Positions 1 to 9,121 of a DNA stretch of 64,000 nucleotides are shown here, in pieces; the first letter of the stretch is position 1; the number at the start of each line of letters is the position of its first letter. The DNA lies in assembly GCF_007829955.1 (NCBI RefSeq), contig NZ_VIWX01000001.1, positions 930,001-994,000 of the forward strand, given 5' to 3'. Position numbers and translations under genes: made by a program. The notes below the pieces were generated by a model that had not been told where the DNA came from, searched no databases, and was given only the letters and a program-made list of their open reading frames with translations. The stretch comes from Saccharopolyspora dendranthemae. Lineage in GTDB: Bacteria > Actinomycetota > Actinomycetes > Mycobacteriales > Pseudonocardiaceae.

Positions 1-1
1 G

Positions 2-817
2 TTCTTCGAGATCACGCAGGCGACCGGCGTTTTCGGGCTCTACGAGTGCCCGTACCGGCTGTTCGACGTGGACGACCTGGTCATCAACGCCTCGGGCGCG
101 GTGGTCGGCTGGTTGCTCGCGGGCGGTATCACCCGGCGGCTGCCCGCGCTGGAGGCGCTCGACGACGCGGCGCTGGCGCGCCAGGGGGTTCCGCTGGGCA
201 GGCGGCTCACCGCGCTGCTGGTGGACCTGCTGGTCCTCCCGTGGGTGGTGCTCGCGGTGATGCTCGGCTGCGTGGTGCTGCTCGGGCTGGGGCGAGAGGG
301 CTGGTGGCTCGGGCCGCTCGGTGGAGCACTGGTCCAGTTCGTCGTGTTCCCGCTGCTCTTCCGCGCCACACCGGGGAAACGACTGCTCCTGCTGGAGCTG
401 ACCGGCCCTGGCGGCGAGCGCCCGTCGGCCGGTCGGCTGCTGGCGCGGGCGGTGCTGCTGATCGCGCCCGTCCTGCCGCTGGCGCTGATCGCGCTGTTCG
501 CGGTGATGCTGGCCGTCGACTCCCCCTCGACCACCGCGTACCGGACGATCGCGATCCTGGAGTGGCTGCCGGAGGCGGCGAACCGCCCGGCCCGGCTGGT
601 CGGAGCGCTGCGGGATTACCTCGCCCCGGCGCTGGTGGGCACCGTCCTCGTCGTCCTCGGGCTGAGCGCGACCGGCGCGTTCCTGTTCACCCTGTTGAGG
701 CATCCGGAGCGCCTCGGTATGCACGAAAGGTCAACGGGCGTCCGCAACCGGACCCTGCCCCACCTGCGCGCCCGGGCCGAGCGGACCGATCGGGAGACCG
801 CCGAAACCACCTCCTAG
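2..817 (+). CDS. VanZ-like/RDD membrane protein, 5' truncated by window
   Basis: The reading frame is open from base 2, so the gene starts before the window. The first visible residues (FFEITQATGVFGLYECPYR, then FDVDDLVIN.SGA) are the characteristic C-terminal block of VanZ-like proteins. After a short linker comes an RDD domain: RQGVPLGRRLTALLVDLLVL opens the first membrane helix and RATPGKRLL is the usual RDD inter-helix signature. Several hydrophobic helices follow, ending in a basic, probably cytoplasmic tail. VanZ-RDD fusions are common in actinobacteria. The VanZ name comes from teicoplanin resistance, but most members have no proven role. An internal GTG at 68 would cut the VanZ block, so it is not the true start. 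Confidence 0.75.
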   Translation, partial: FFEITQATGVFGLYECPYRLFDVDDLVINASGAVVGWLLAGGITRRLPALEALDDAALARQGVPLGRRLTALLVDLLVLPWVVLAVMLGCVVLLGLGREGWWLGPLGGALVQFVVFPLLFRATPGKRLLLLELTGPGGERPSAGRLLARAVLLIAPVLPLALIALFAVMLAVDSPSTTAYRTIAILEWLPEAANRPARLVGALRDYLAPALVGTVLVVLGLSATGAFLFTLLRHPERLGMHERSTGVRNRTLPHLRARAERTDRETAETTS

Positions 818-1140
818 CTGGGTGTTCGACCGCCATCTCGCATGAAACACGGCTGTTCCGCCACTCTTTCACAGCGACCACTCGATCGTGCGATGGCTTT
901 TCGCTCGCATTTTCGAATCGTTGGGTGCACCATTGACACATGAGTTCGAAAGCGATGACCAAGCCCCGGACCACCCGCACCACGATCCGGCGCCTCGCGC
1001 CCAGGCGAGGATGCCGCGAGCCCGCGCCATCCCGACCAGGACCAGTCCGCGCAGCCGATGACCTGGTGATCGGTCGACCCTTCATGCCCTTGTGGCGCTT
1101 GCTCTTTGACAACTCCAGAGTGGGAATACCAGCGGGCCGC
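818..1140. other. gene-free gap between convergent genes
   Basis: This gap of about 320 bases separates the VanZ/RDD gene and the VWA gene, whose 3' ends face each other. Reading frames crossing it have no recognisable product. A small perfect hairpin (CCTCGC, loop 999-1004, GCGAGG) at 993-1010 could help end transcription, but it has no T-run. The stretch 840-940 is unusually AT-rich for this genome, and no feature could be assigned to it. Confidence 0.35.
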
Positions 1141-3093
1141 TCAACGACGGCGCTTGGTGCGGAGGTAGTCACCGACCACCGCCGCACCGAGCCCGTCGGA
1201 ATCCGGGGCGAGGACCCGGCCTCCGCCGCGCCTGGCGACGACGTCGACGAACGCGGCGAGGCTGGGGTCCTCCCCGAGCATGAACACGCTCAGCGTGGTA
1301 CCCAACCGGCGCAGCGCGTCCACTTCGGACAGCGTGACGCTCAGCGCGTGCGAGCTCGGCGGGTACTGGAAGACGGCCTCCCCGTCTGGTTCCAGGTGAG
1401 CGGTGGGTTCGCCGTCGGTGATCACCAGCACGACCGGCTGCGCATCGGGATGACGGCGCAGGTGCCGCCCTGCCAGCAGCAGCGCGTGGTGCAGGTTCGT
1501 CCCCTGCTCCCACACGCCCTCCAGCGCGGCGAGCTCGCCGACGTCCACGGTGGAGGCGTACCGCCCGAAGGTGACCAGCTGCAGGGCGTCCGAGCGGAAC
1601 CGCGTCGCGACCAGGTGGTGCAGCGCCAGCGCCGTGCGCTTCATCGGCACCCAACGCCCGTCCTGCACCATCGACCACGAGGTGTCCACGCACAGCACCA
1701 CCGCTGAGCGCGAACGCTGCTCGGTCTCGGAGACCTCCAGGTCGGAGATGTCGAGCAGCGGCGAGTTCCCGCCCTCCGCAGCACGACGCAGCACCGAGTT
1801 CCGAACGGTGCGGACCGCGTCCCAGGGCTCGGCGTCCCCGTAGGTCCACGGCCTGCTCGTTCCGGTCAGCTCTCCTGCGGCTCCCGCGCGGTCGGCGTCA
1901 CGCTCGCCCCTACGGGTCTTGAGCTGCGAGATGACCGACTGCAGCGCGTTCTCCCCCAGCCTGCGCATCGCCCGGGGGCTCAACCGGAGGCTGCCGTCCG
2001 GGGCGCGTTGCAGCAGTCCCTGATCGCGCAGCTGGCGTTCGATCTCGGACAGGCGCTGGGCGTCGACCACGGCCCGCGGACCGAGCTGGCGCTGCAACGC
2101 CTCCAGGTCGATGTCCTCCAGGCTCGCACCCGGGTAGGACTGGCCGAGCTGCTCGGCCAACCGGTCCATCTCGCCCAGCTCGGCCATCGCCGCGGTCGCC
2201 TCAGCCATGCCCATGGGCTGGTCGCCGCGGAAGCGAGCTCTGCCGTTCCAGTCCTCGCCGGGGCGCAGCCCCTGCAGCTGGCTGTCGATCTGCTGCAGGG
2301 CCTGAGCAAGGCGGGGGTCGCCGAACGCCTGCTGCGACAACGACATCAACTCGTGGCGCTGCTGCTCGCTCATCGAGTTGAGCATCCGTTGCGCGGCCGC
2401 CGACCGGGCGGCCAGAGCATCGACCAGTTCGTCCACGTCACGCGGGTTCTCCGGGAAGAACTCGCCGTGCCGGTCCATGAACTCGTCGAACCGCGACTGG
2501 ACGTCGTCATCGCCTCTGGCGTGCGCGGCCAGCAGGTTCGAGAGGTCGTCGAGCATCTCCCGGACGCGGTCGACATCCTCCGACGAGACCTGCTGCATCG
2601 CTTCCTTGATGCCCTGGAAGCGCTGTTCGAGCACCTCGGTGCCCAGCATCTGCCGGATCTCCTCGAAGGTCTCGCGCGCATCAGCGGAGCGCCAGTCGTA
2701 CTCGGAGAGCTCGTTGACCTGACCGGAGACGTCCGGCGGCAGGGCGCTCAACTGCAGTTCGCGGAACCGGGCGTCCTCGCCGCTGTCGGCCGACAGCGCC
2801 AGCCGCTCCTGCTCGAGGGCGCGATCCAGCAACCTGCGGACCTCGGAGAGGGTGCCGTCCAGTCGGTGCCTGCGCTGCATCTCGCTGCGTCGCTGCCACA
2901 TCCGGCGGGTCAGCTCGTCCAGGCCCGCCGAATCACGGGTACCGGTGCGCAGCAGTTCCTCCAGCGCTGAGCGCGGTGAGGCGCCCTCCATCACGTCCCG
3001 GCCGATCTGGTCCAGCGCCTCGCGCAGGTCGACCGGTGGCTGCAGCGGGTCGGGCCCGCCGTGCCACGCGGAGTACCGGTACCGGGGACTCAT
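1141..3093 (-). CDS. VWA (von Willebrand A) domain protein
   Basis: 650 residues. The N-terminal two thirds are acidic, helical and Gln/Arg/Glu-rich with no known motif. The C-terminal ~185 residues form a VWA domain with an intact metal-ion-dependent adhesion site: DTSWSM near residue 470, the GTN threonine about 60 residues on, and TDGEPT near 558. There is no signal peptide or membrane helix, so it is probably cytoplasmic. Its ATG overlaps the stop of the upstream MoxR-type ATPase (ATGA, 3091-3095), so the two are translationally coupled. ATPase + VWA pairs are a recurring metal-chelatase-like/MoxR module in which the VWA protein recruits clients to the ATPase. The client here is unknown. 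Confidence 0.85.
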   Translation of the reverse strand: MSPRYRYSAWHGGPDPLQPPVDLREALDQIGRDVMEGASPRSALEELLRTGTRDSAGLDELTRRMWQRRSEMQRRHRLDGTLSEVRRLLDRALEQERLALSADSGEDARFRELQLSALPPDVSGQVNELSEYDWRSADARETFEEIRQMLGTEVLEQRFQGIKEAMQQVSSEDVDRVREMLDDLSNLLAAHARGDDDVQSRFDEFMDRHGEFFPENPRDVDELVDALAARSAAAQRMLNSMSEQQRHELMSLSQQAFGDPRLAQALQQIDSQLQGLRPGEDWNGRARFRGDQPMGMAEATAAMAELGEMDRLAEQLGQSYPGASLEDIDLEALQRQLGPRAVVDAQRLSEIERQLRDQGLLQRAPDGSLRLSPRAMRRLGENALQSVISQLKTRRGERDADRAGAAGELTGTSRPWTYGDAEPWDAVRTVRNSVLRRAAEGGNSPLLDISDLEVSETEQRSRSAVVLCVDTSWSMVQDGRWVPMKRTALALHHLVATRFRSDALQLVTFGRYASTVDVGELAALEGVWEQGTNLHHALLLAGRHLRRHPDAQPVVLVITDGEPTAHLEPDGEAVFQYPPSSHALSVTLSEVDALRRLGTTLSVFMLGEDPSLAAFVDVVARRGGGRVLAPDSDGLGAAVVGDYLRTKRRR

Positions 3094-4493
3094 CAGCTGT
3101 ACACCGAGCGGTCGTCGTCGGAGTCCTTGCCCAGCCGCTTGGCGAGGTACAGGGATTCCAGCGCGAGCTCCACGGCGCTCGCGATGCGCCCCGGTGAGTC
3201 CTCCGCGCGCACTCCGGCGCGCTCGGCGACCTGGTGCAGCACGGGCAGTTCCGGCAGCGCGGTGAGCACGCTCTTGCCGGTGATCTGCTCACCGGTGGCC
3301 ACCGGGTGCCCGTCCACGACGGCGTCGGCCAGCGACTGCAGGTCCAGCCCGGCGAACAGCCCCCGCGAGGTGTCGGCCACGGATCTGCGCAGCAGGTAGC
3401 CGAGCAGTTCGTCTTCGCGGCCCTCCTCGCCGGCCTCGAACTCGATCTTGCCGCGGAGCACGGCGGGAACGGCCGCGAGATCGACCGGACGCGCCACCGG
3501 CGGCTCCTCCCCGGTCAACGCGGACCGGTGCAGCGCTGCTGCCGCGACGGTTTCGGCTGCGGCGATGGCGAACCGGGCCGAGACACCCGAGCGCTGGTCC
3601 ACGGCACTGGACTCGCGCAGGTGGTCCACGAAACGGGCCAGCACCTCCAGCAGGTGGTCACCGACCTCGGCGGGCAGGTCGGCCTCCTGCCGCATCAGGG
3701 AGACCTCGTCGTCGATCTCCTCCGGGTAGTGCGTGCGGATCTCGGCGCCGAAGCGGTCCTTGAGCGGGGTGATGATGCGCCCGCGGTTGGTGTAGTCCTC
3801 GGGGTTGGCGGTCGCGACCAGCAGCACGTCCAGCGGCAGCCGCAGGCTGTACCCGCGGATCTGGATGTCTCGCTCCTCCATGACGTTGAGCAGGGCGACC
3901 TGGATCCGCTCCGCGAGGTCGGGGAGCTCGTTGATCGTCACGATGCCTCGATGGGCGCGCGGGACGAGTCCATAGTGGATGGTCTCGGGGTCGCCCAGCG
4001 AACGCCCTTCGGCCACCTTGACCGGATCGACGTCGCCGACCAGATCACCGACCGACGTGTCCGGTGTGGCCAGCTTCTCGACGTAGCGCTCGCTGCGGTG
4101 CCGCCAGGCGACGGGCAGCTCATCGCCCAGTTCGGCGGCGCGGCGCAGCGACACCGGCGTGATCGGGTGCATGGGGTGCTCGCCGAGCTCGGAGCCCTCG
4201 ATGACCGGGGTCCACTCGTCCAGCAACGAGTGCAGAGCGCGCAGCAAGCGGGTCTTTCCCTGACCGCGCTCGCCGAGCAGCACCACGTCGTGCCCCGCGA
4301 TCAGGGCGCGTTCCAGCTGCGGCAGCACCGTCCGGTCGAAACCGACGATGCCGGGCCAGCGCGCCTGCCCGGAGCGCAGAGAGGTCAGGAGGTTCTCGCG
4401 CATCTCGACCTTGATGCTGCGCAGTTCGTGGCCGCTGCTCCGCAGCTCCCCCGCCGTGCGGGGCAGCCCAGGAGGTGGAGTCGGAATCGTCAC
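3093..4493 (-). CDS. MoxR/magnesium-chelatase-type AAA+ ATPase
   Basis: 466 residues from GTG at 4493. The frame stays open upstream, but that extension runs antisense through the serine hydrolase gene and is rejected. Walker A is GERGQGKT at residues 74-81. The Walker B region reads GIVTINELPDL and sensor 1 is LLVATANPED, both typical of the magnesium-chelatase subunit I/MoxR group. The protein is soluble. It is coupled to the downstream VWA gene by an ATGA overlap, so the pair probably works as one chaperone-like machine. A -10-like TAGCGT lies seven bases before the GTG (see 4501-4506), which suggests a leaderless mRNA. Confidence 0.85.
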   Translation of the reverse strand: MTIPTPPPGLPRTAGELRSSGHELRSIKVEMRENLLTSLRSGQARWPGIVGFDRTVLPQLERALIAGHDVVLLGERGQGKTRLLRALHSLLDEWTPVIEGSELGEHPMHPITPVSLRRAAELGDELPVAWRHRSERYVEKLATPDTSVGDLVGDVDPVKVAEGRSLGDPETIHYGLVPRAHRGIVTINELPDLAERIQVALLNVMEERDIQIRGYSLRLPLDVLLVATANPEDYTNRGRIITPLKDRFGAEIRTHYPEEIDDEVSLMRQEADLPAEVGDHLLEVLARFVDHLRESSAVDQRSGVSARFAIAAAETVAAAALHRSALTGEEPPVARPVDLAAVPAVLRGKIEFEAGEEGREDELLGYLLRRSVADTSRGLFAGLDLQSLADAVVDGHPVATGEQITGKSVLTALPELPVLHQVAERAGVRAEDSPGRIASAVELALESLYLAKRLGKDSDDDRSVYS

Positions 4494-4500
4494 GCGTACG

Positions 4501-4506
4501 ACGCTA
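4501..4506 (-). promoter_or_regulatory. -10 element for leaderless ATPase-VWA operon
   Basis: On the minus strand TAGCGT is followed by seven bases and then the GTG at 4493. That places the transcription start at or one base before the start codon. No ribosome-binding site is visible in between, which fits leaderless initiation. Confidence 0.45.
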
Positions 4507-4616
4507 CTCCCGCGCAAACGTGAACGCCGCCACTGCGTCGAGGATTTCGGATGCTGGATCGGAGGAGTAGAAAAAGCCTGGAAACATCCAGTCGCACGAC
4601 GCAGTAGGAGGCCCTG

Positions 4617-5855
4617 GTGGCTCTGGAAATCGAGGTGGATCCCGGCGAGGTCGGCTTCGACCCGGCCCGGTTGCAGCGGATCGATCGACACTTCGAGGAC
4701 TACGTCGCAACGGGCAAACTGCCCGGCTGGCTCGTTCTCGTCGCGCGCCAGGGCAAGATCGCGCACCTGTCCACGCACGGCATGCGAGACGTCGAAAGCG
4801 GCACTCCGGTGGAGACGGACACGCTGTTCCGGATCTACTCGATGACCAAGCCGATCACCTCGGTCGCGGCCATGATGCTCTACGAGGAAGGCGCGTTCGA
4901 GCTCACCGACCCGGTCAGCGACTTCATCCCGTCGTTCGGGGACCTGCGCGTCTACACCGGCGGTCCCGCGCGCAACGTCCAGTCCCGACCGGCAACGGAG
5001 CCGATGCGGATCTGGCACCTGCTCACCCACACCTCCGGACTCACCTACGCCTTCAACTACCTGCACCCGCTCGACGAGCTGCACCGCCGCGCGGGATTCG
5101 AGTTCGGCATGGCACCCGACCTCGACCTGGCGGCCTGCTGCGACGCCTGGGCCGAGATCCCGCTGCTGTTCGACCCCGGCACGCGCTGGAACTACTCGGT
5201 GGCCACCGATGTGCTGGGCCGCGTCGTCGAGGTCGCCTCCGGTCAGTCACTCGACGAGTTCTTCCGCACCCGGATCCTGGACCCGCTGGGCATGACCGAC
5301 ACCGGGTTCCAGGTCGCTGCCTCCGACGCCGACCGGCTGGCCTCGCTGTACTCGGCCGATGCGCAGGGCAGGGCCCGGCTGCACCCCAAGCACGAGCAGA
5401 TGTACGAGACCGCGTTCGAGCCCCCGAAGGCACCGTCCGGCGGTGGCGGCCTGTTCTCCTCCGCCCACGACTACCACCGGTTCTCCCAGATGCTGCTGCG
5501 GCGCGGTGAGCTGGACGGGGTTCGCCTGCTCGGTGGGCGCACGGTCGACTTCATGACGCGCAACCACCTGCCCGGAGGCGCGGACCTGGAAACGCTGGCC
5601 ATGGGGTCGTTCTCCGAGGTCGCCAACGCGGGCAAGGGCTTCGGCCTGGGCTTCTCGGTGGTCGACGACCCGCTCGCGGCCAAGGTGCTCAGCTCGACGG
5701 GCGAGTTCGCCTGGGGTGGTCTGGCCAGCACCGCGTTCTGGGTCGACCCCGCGGAAGACCTCACCGTCCTGTTCCTGACCCAGCTGATGCCCTCCAGCAC
5801 CCACCCGATCAGGCCTTACCTGCACCAGCTCGTCTACCAGGCCCTGGTGGACTGA
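4617..5855 (+). CDS. serine hydrolase, beta-lactamase/esterase family
   Basis: 412 residues from GTG at 4617, preceded by a good AGGAGG-like site. The class C beta-lactamase/EstB fold is recognised by the catalytic SMTK tetrad (Ser75, Lys78), the tyrosine motif in RWNYSVATD, and late GGGLFSSAHDY and FGLGFSVV blocks. No signal peptide is visible, so it is more likely a cytoplasmic esterase or peptidase-like enzyme than an exported drug-resistance beta-lactamase. Substrate unknown. It diverges from the ATPase operon, with the two starts about 120 bases apart. Confidence 0.85.
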   Translation: MALEIEVDPGEVGFDPARLQRIDRHFEDYVATGKLPGWLVLVARQGKIAHLSTHGMRDVESGTPVETDTLFRIYSMTKPITSVAAMMLYEEGAFELTDPVSDFIPSFGDLRVYTGGPARNVQSRPATEPMRIWHLLTHTSGLTYAFNYLHPLDELHRRAGFEFGMAPDLDLAACCDAWAEIPLLFDPGTRWNYSVATDVLGRVVEVASGQSLDEFFRTRILDPLGMTDTGFQVAASDADRLASLYSADAQGRARLHPKHEQMYETAFEPPKAPSGGGGLFSSAHDYHRFSQMLLRRGELDGVRLLGGRTVDFMTRNHLPGGADLETLAMGSFSEVANAGKGFGLGFSVVDDPLAAKVLSSTGEFAWGGLASTAFWVDPAEDLTVLFLTQLMPSSTHPIRPYLHQLVYQALVD

Positions 5856-5868
5856 GCGGGAACGGCGA

Positions 5869-6669
5869 TCAGAAGGCGGGCCAGGGAATCGCCGGCCAGT
5901 CGCCTGACGGCTCCGGGAACACCCCGGCTTCGAGAAGCCGGTCGATTCGGGCGCTGACCGCCTGGACCTCCTTGATGGTGAGGTGCTCGGACAGCTGTTC
6001 GGCGAGGTCCCCCTCCATGAGCGCGCGGACCTCGCCGAGGCTCGCCATCTCGGACTCCGGGACGGGCTGACCGACCCAGCCCCACAGCACCGTGCGCAGC
6101 TTGTCTTCGGTGTTGAGGCTGACGCCGTGGTCGATGCCGAAAACCCGGCCGTCGGGCGCTCGCAGGATGTGCCCGCCCTTGCGGTCAGCGTTGTTGATCA
6201 CGATGTCCAGCACGGCGAGCCGCCGCAGCTGCTCGTGATCGGCGTGGGCCAGCACCACCGGGTCACCGTCGGGGTCCTGCGCGCGCAGCACCTGCCGCCA
6301 GCCGTCCCGCACCTCGCTGGGGTGCGTGATGTCGACCAGCTGCACGTCCTCCTCGACGACCTCGTCGATCCACAGCTGGACCATGCCCGGCCCGAAGGGC
6401 CCGTTGCGCAGCAAGGTCGGCGGGACCAAGCCCCAGCCGGCAGCTTCCGACAGCAGGTACGCCGAAACCTCCCGACCGGCGAGGGTGCCGTCGGGGAAGT
6501 CCCACAGAGGCCGCTCTCCCCGCACCGGCTTGTACACGCACTCACCGGTGACGCCGTCCAGTTCGACCGAGCAGAACAGCGTCGCGTTGGACGCCTCCAC
6601 CAGCCGCCCCTGGATCTCCAAGCTCCCGTGCCGCAGCAGCTCGCAGGTCGCGGGCTCCTCGACGGACAC
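5869..6669 (-). CDS. SCO1664-family protein
   Basis: 266 residues from GTG at 6669, five bases after the DUF3090 stop. Conserved blocks ECVYKPVRGERPLWDFP, LDIVINNADRKGGHIL and FGIDHGVSLN resemble a phosphatidylinositol-kinase-like (HipA/PI4K-type) ATP-binding and catalytic core: the lysine in YKP, the NNADRKGGH loop and the GIDHG aspartate. Actinobacteria commonly carry this family beside DUF3090, as here. Kinase activity and substrate are unproven. The gene converges on the serine hydrolase with only 13 bases between them. Confidence 0.8.
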   Translation of the reverse strand: MSVEEPATCELLRHGSLEIQGRLVEASNATLFCSVELDGVTGECVYKPVRGERPLWDFPDGTLAGREVSAYLLSEAAGWGLVPPTLLRNGPFGPGMVQLWIDEVVEEDVQLVDITHPSEVRDGWRQVLRAQDPDGDPVVLAHADHEQLRRLAVLDIVINNADRKGGHILRAPDGRVFGIDHGVSLNTEDKLRTVLWGWVGQPVPESEMASLGEVRALMEGDLAEQLSEHLTIKEVQAVSARIDRLLEAGVFPEPSGDWPAIPWPAF

Positions 6670-6674
6670 GTTCC

Positions 6675-7241
6675 TCAGACCTCTTCCGAGCGGCGGTAAC
6701 CGTTCTGGCGGGGGCAGATGTGCCCGGCCGGGTCCAGAGGTTCGTTGCACAGCGGGCAGGGCTTGCGACCGGCGCTGATCACCCGCTCAGCTCGCTCCGC
6801 GAAGGCGCGCGCGTGCACCGGGCTGAGGAACACCCGCAGGGCGTCAGGTCCCTCCTCGGTGTCGTCGAGCACCACCGATTCGTCGATCTCCTCCTCGGTG
6901 ACCGCGAGCAGTTCGACGACGACGGCCTCGGACTCGGCGTCCCAGCCCAACCCCATGGTGCCGACGCGGAACTCCTCGTCGACCGGAACCGTGAGCGGTT
7001 CGGTGTCGACGAGGTCCTCGGGGGTGTGACCGGGCATGTCGGCGTCGAAACGCCGCTGCACCTCGTCCAGGAGCGCGCCGATTCGCTCAGCGAGAACCGA
7101 GACCTGTTGCTTTTCCAATTGCACGCTCACCGTGCGGACGTCCTCGGACGCCTGCAGGTAGAAGGTGCGCTCACCGGGTTCCCCGACCGTTCCAGCGACG
7201 AATCGGTCGGGTTGACGGAAGACGTGGATGACACGAGCCAT
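6675..7241 (-). CDS. DUF3090 family protein
   Basis: 188 residues. ATG at 7241 is chosen because it has a GGAGGGG site directly upstream and the family begins MARVIHVFRQPDRFV. The protein ends in a zinc-ribbon-like CPLC...HICP motif (residues ~169-181), which suggests a bound metal. The central part is acidic. It forms a two-gene unit with the SCO1664-family kinase-like protein. The pairing is conserved in actinobacteria, but the function is not known. Confidence 0.85.
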   Translation of the reverse strand: MARVIHVFRQPDRFVAGTVGEPGERTFYLQASEDVRTVSVQLEKQQVSVLAERIGALLDEVQRRFDADMPGHTPEDLVDTEPLTVPVDEEFRVGTMGLGWDAESEAVVVELLAVTEEEIDESVVLDDTEEGPDALRVFLSPVHARAFAERAERVISAGRKPCPLCNEPLDPAGHICPRQNGYRRSEEV

Positions 7242-7461
7242 GGCCCCTCCGACATTAGGCCACCGAGTGCACGTCCTGCGCGGCTGGCCCCCGTTTTGTA
7301 CATCACCTTCTCCCGCAACGCGGTGACCTGCGGTGAACAGTCCCGGTGACACCACTTCCCGACCGTGTTCGCTGTGGGCGAACTGCGGCGCGCCGCGCTG
7401 ACTGCCGATACCCTCGCGGCAAGATCAGGGCTGTTCGAACCGATCCGGATGGAGCACGCCG

Positions 7462-8394
7462 ATGAGCACGCGCGAACTGACCCGCCCTCCGCGGCTGCGC
7501 CCGGGCGACACCGTGGCGCTGGTCGCCCCGGCCGGCCCGGTGCCCGAGGAGCTCCTGGAGGCCGGGATCGCCCAGCTGCGCGCTTGGGAGCTCGACGTGC
7601 GCGTCGGCAAGCACGTCCTGGACCGCCACCCCCGGCTGGACTACCTGGCGGGCACCGATGCGGACCGGGCCGCCGACCTCCAGGAGGCCTGGTGCGACCC
7701 GCAGGTCTCGGCGGTGCTGTGCGTCCGGGGCGGCTACGGCAGCCTCCGGATGATCGACCACCTGGACTTCGCCGAGCTGGCCAAGGCGGGCCCGAAGCTG
7801 CTGGTCGGCTCCAGCGACATCACCGCCCTGCACGAGGTGGTCGCCGCTGAGCTGGGACTGGTCACGATCTTCGCGCCCATGGTGGCGACCAAGGCGTTCG
7901 TCCACGACGAGAAGGCCCGCGACCACCTGCGCCGCACCCTGTTCGAGCCGCAGGGCGTGACCATCCTGACCGGCCGCAGCGCGCGGACGATGGTGCCCGG
8001 ACGGGCCATGGGCATCACCTACGGCGGCAACCTGAGCCTGCTCGCGGGCTCGTTGGGCGCGGGGCTGGCCGCTCGCCCGCCGGAGCGCGGCATCGCGCTG
8101 CTGGAGGACGTCACCGAAGAGCCCTATCGGCTGGACCGCTTCCTGATCCAGCTGATCCGCGCGGGCTTCTTCAAGGGGGCCACCGGGATCGCCCTCGGCT
8201 CGTGGACCGACTGCGGCGAGGTGGACGCGGTCTACGCCATGCTGGAGAACCTGCTCGGCGACCTCGGGGTGCCGATCCTGTGGGAACTGGGCTTCGGCCA
8301 CTGCGAGGCCCAGCGCACGGTCCCGCTTGGCGTCGCAGCGGAACTCGACGCGGACGCCCAGCGGCTGTCCATCCTCCAACCGGCGCTGCGCTAG
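7462..8394 (+). CDS. LD-carboxypeptidase (S66 murein tetrapeptide carboxypeptidase)
   Basis: 310 residues; ATG at 7462 with a GGAG site. The S66 fold is shown by APAGP near the N-terminus, RGGYGSLRMID (residues ~89-99), the nucleophile serine in GSSDITALH (around 117-118), LLEDVTEEPYRLDR with its glutamate, and the late GFGHCEAQRTVPLG histidine. The family removes the terminal D-alanine from murein tetrapeptides during wall recycling. No export signal is seen, as expected for the cytoplasmic enzyme. It is followed closely by the uridine-kinase-like gene. Confidence 0.9.
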   Translation: MSTRELTRPPRLRPGDTVALVAPAGPVPEELLEAGIAQLRAWELDVRVGKHVLDRHPRLDYLAGTDADRAADLQEAWCDPQVSAVLCVRGGYGSLRMIDHLDFAELAKAGPKLLVGSSDITALHEVVAAELGLVTIFAPMVATKAFVHDEKARDHLRRTLFEPQGVTILTGRSARTMVPGRAMGITYGGNLSLLAGSLGAGLAARPPERGIALLEDVTEEPYRLDRFLIQLIRAGFFKGATGIALGSWTDCGEVDAVYAMLENLLGDLGVPILWELGFGHCEAQRTVPLGVAAELDADAQRLSILQPALR

Positions 8395-8457
8395 GGACCG
8401 GTCCGAGAACCAGCCGCTCCCCGAACCGCTCCTGGCCCTGTTCGTAACCGCGGTTGG

Positions 8458-8463
8458 TAGTTT
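8458..8463 (+). promoter_or_regulatory. -10 element for leaderless uridine-kinase-like gene
   Basis: TAGTTT sits exactly six bases before the GTG at 8470, so transcription would start at the start codon itself. There is no ribosome-binding site in the six-base gap. This gives the gene its own promoter despite the short distance to the LD-carboxypeptidase gene. Confidence 0.45.
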
Positions 8464-8469
8464 CGTGGT

Positions 8470-9099
8470 GTGCGTGCGCGGCCGATCTCCCCGGAATCCC
8501 TGGTGGCCGAGGTGGTGGAGCGCGTGGACGCCGTGCAGGGGCGCTGGGTGCGAGTCGCCGTCGACGGCGCACCGGCGGCAGGCACCGGTGATCTCGCCGA
8601 GCGCCTGGTCTCGCCGCTGCGGGAACGGGGCCGCGAGGCGGTGCGGGTGCGCGCGGAGGACTACCTCCGCCCCGCCTCGATCCGCCTGGAGCACGGCCAC
8701 CACGACCCGGACTCCTACTACCTGTCCTGGTTCGACACCGCCGGCCTCGCTCGCGAAGTCCTGCAGCCGCTGGGGCCGAACGGCACCGGGCAGGTCCTGC
8801 CCGCGCTCTGGGACCCGGCTGCCGACCGCTCGCCTCGCATGAACCGCATCGCACTGCCGGACCGCGGCGTGGCCATCGTGGACGGTCCGCTGCTGCAGGG
8901 CGCCGGGCTGGACTTCGACCTCGTGGTCCACCTGTGGCTCTCAGAGGCGGCGCTGCACCGCAGCACACCGGAGGACCAGCGCTGGACCTTGCCCGCCTTC
9001 GAGCGCTACGCCGACGAGGTCGATCCCGCTTCGCTGGCGGACCTCGTCGTCCGCACCGACCACCCCGACCGCCCAGCCGTGATCGACAGCTTCCACTAG
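8470..9099 (+). CDS. uridine kinase-like protein with degenerate P-loop
   Basis: 209 residues from GTG at 8470. The overall plan follows uridine kinase: a Walker-A-position loop near residue 31, RAEDYLRP in place of the usual DDFYRP, HGHHDPDSYYLSWFD, and VAIVDGPLLQG in place of the VIVEG strand. The P-loop reads DGAPAAGTGDLA and lacks the lysine and the following Ser/Thr. Nucleotide binding is therefore altered or lost, while the substrate side is conserved. Related actinobacterial proteins are also annotated uridine kinase with degenerate loops. True activity is uncertain. Confidence 0.65.
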   Translation: MRARPISPESLVAEVVERVDAVQGRWVRVAVDGAPAAGTGDLAERLVSPLRERGREAVRVRAEDYLRPASIRLEHGHHDPDSYYLSWFDTAGLAREVLQPLGPNGTGQVLPALWDPAADRSPRMNRIALPDRGVAIVDGPLLQGAGLDFDLVVHLWLSEAALHRSTPEDQRWTLPAFERYADEVDPASLADLVVRTDHPDRPAVIDSFH

Positions 9100-9121
9100 G
9101 CGCCGCGCGAAACCCCAGCGC

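Noticed and set aside
940..1707. A 255-codon plus-strand frame over the 5' gap and VWA gene
   Set aside because: Opposite-strand shadow of the VWA gene with no motif.
3093..5084. A 663-codon frame extending the MoxR-type ATPase upstream
   Set aside because: The first ~197 codons run antisense through the serine hydrolase gene; GTG at 4493 with a leaderless -10 is the sensible start.
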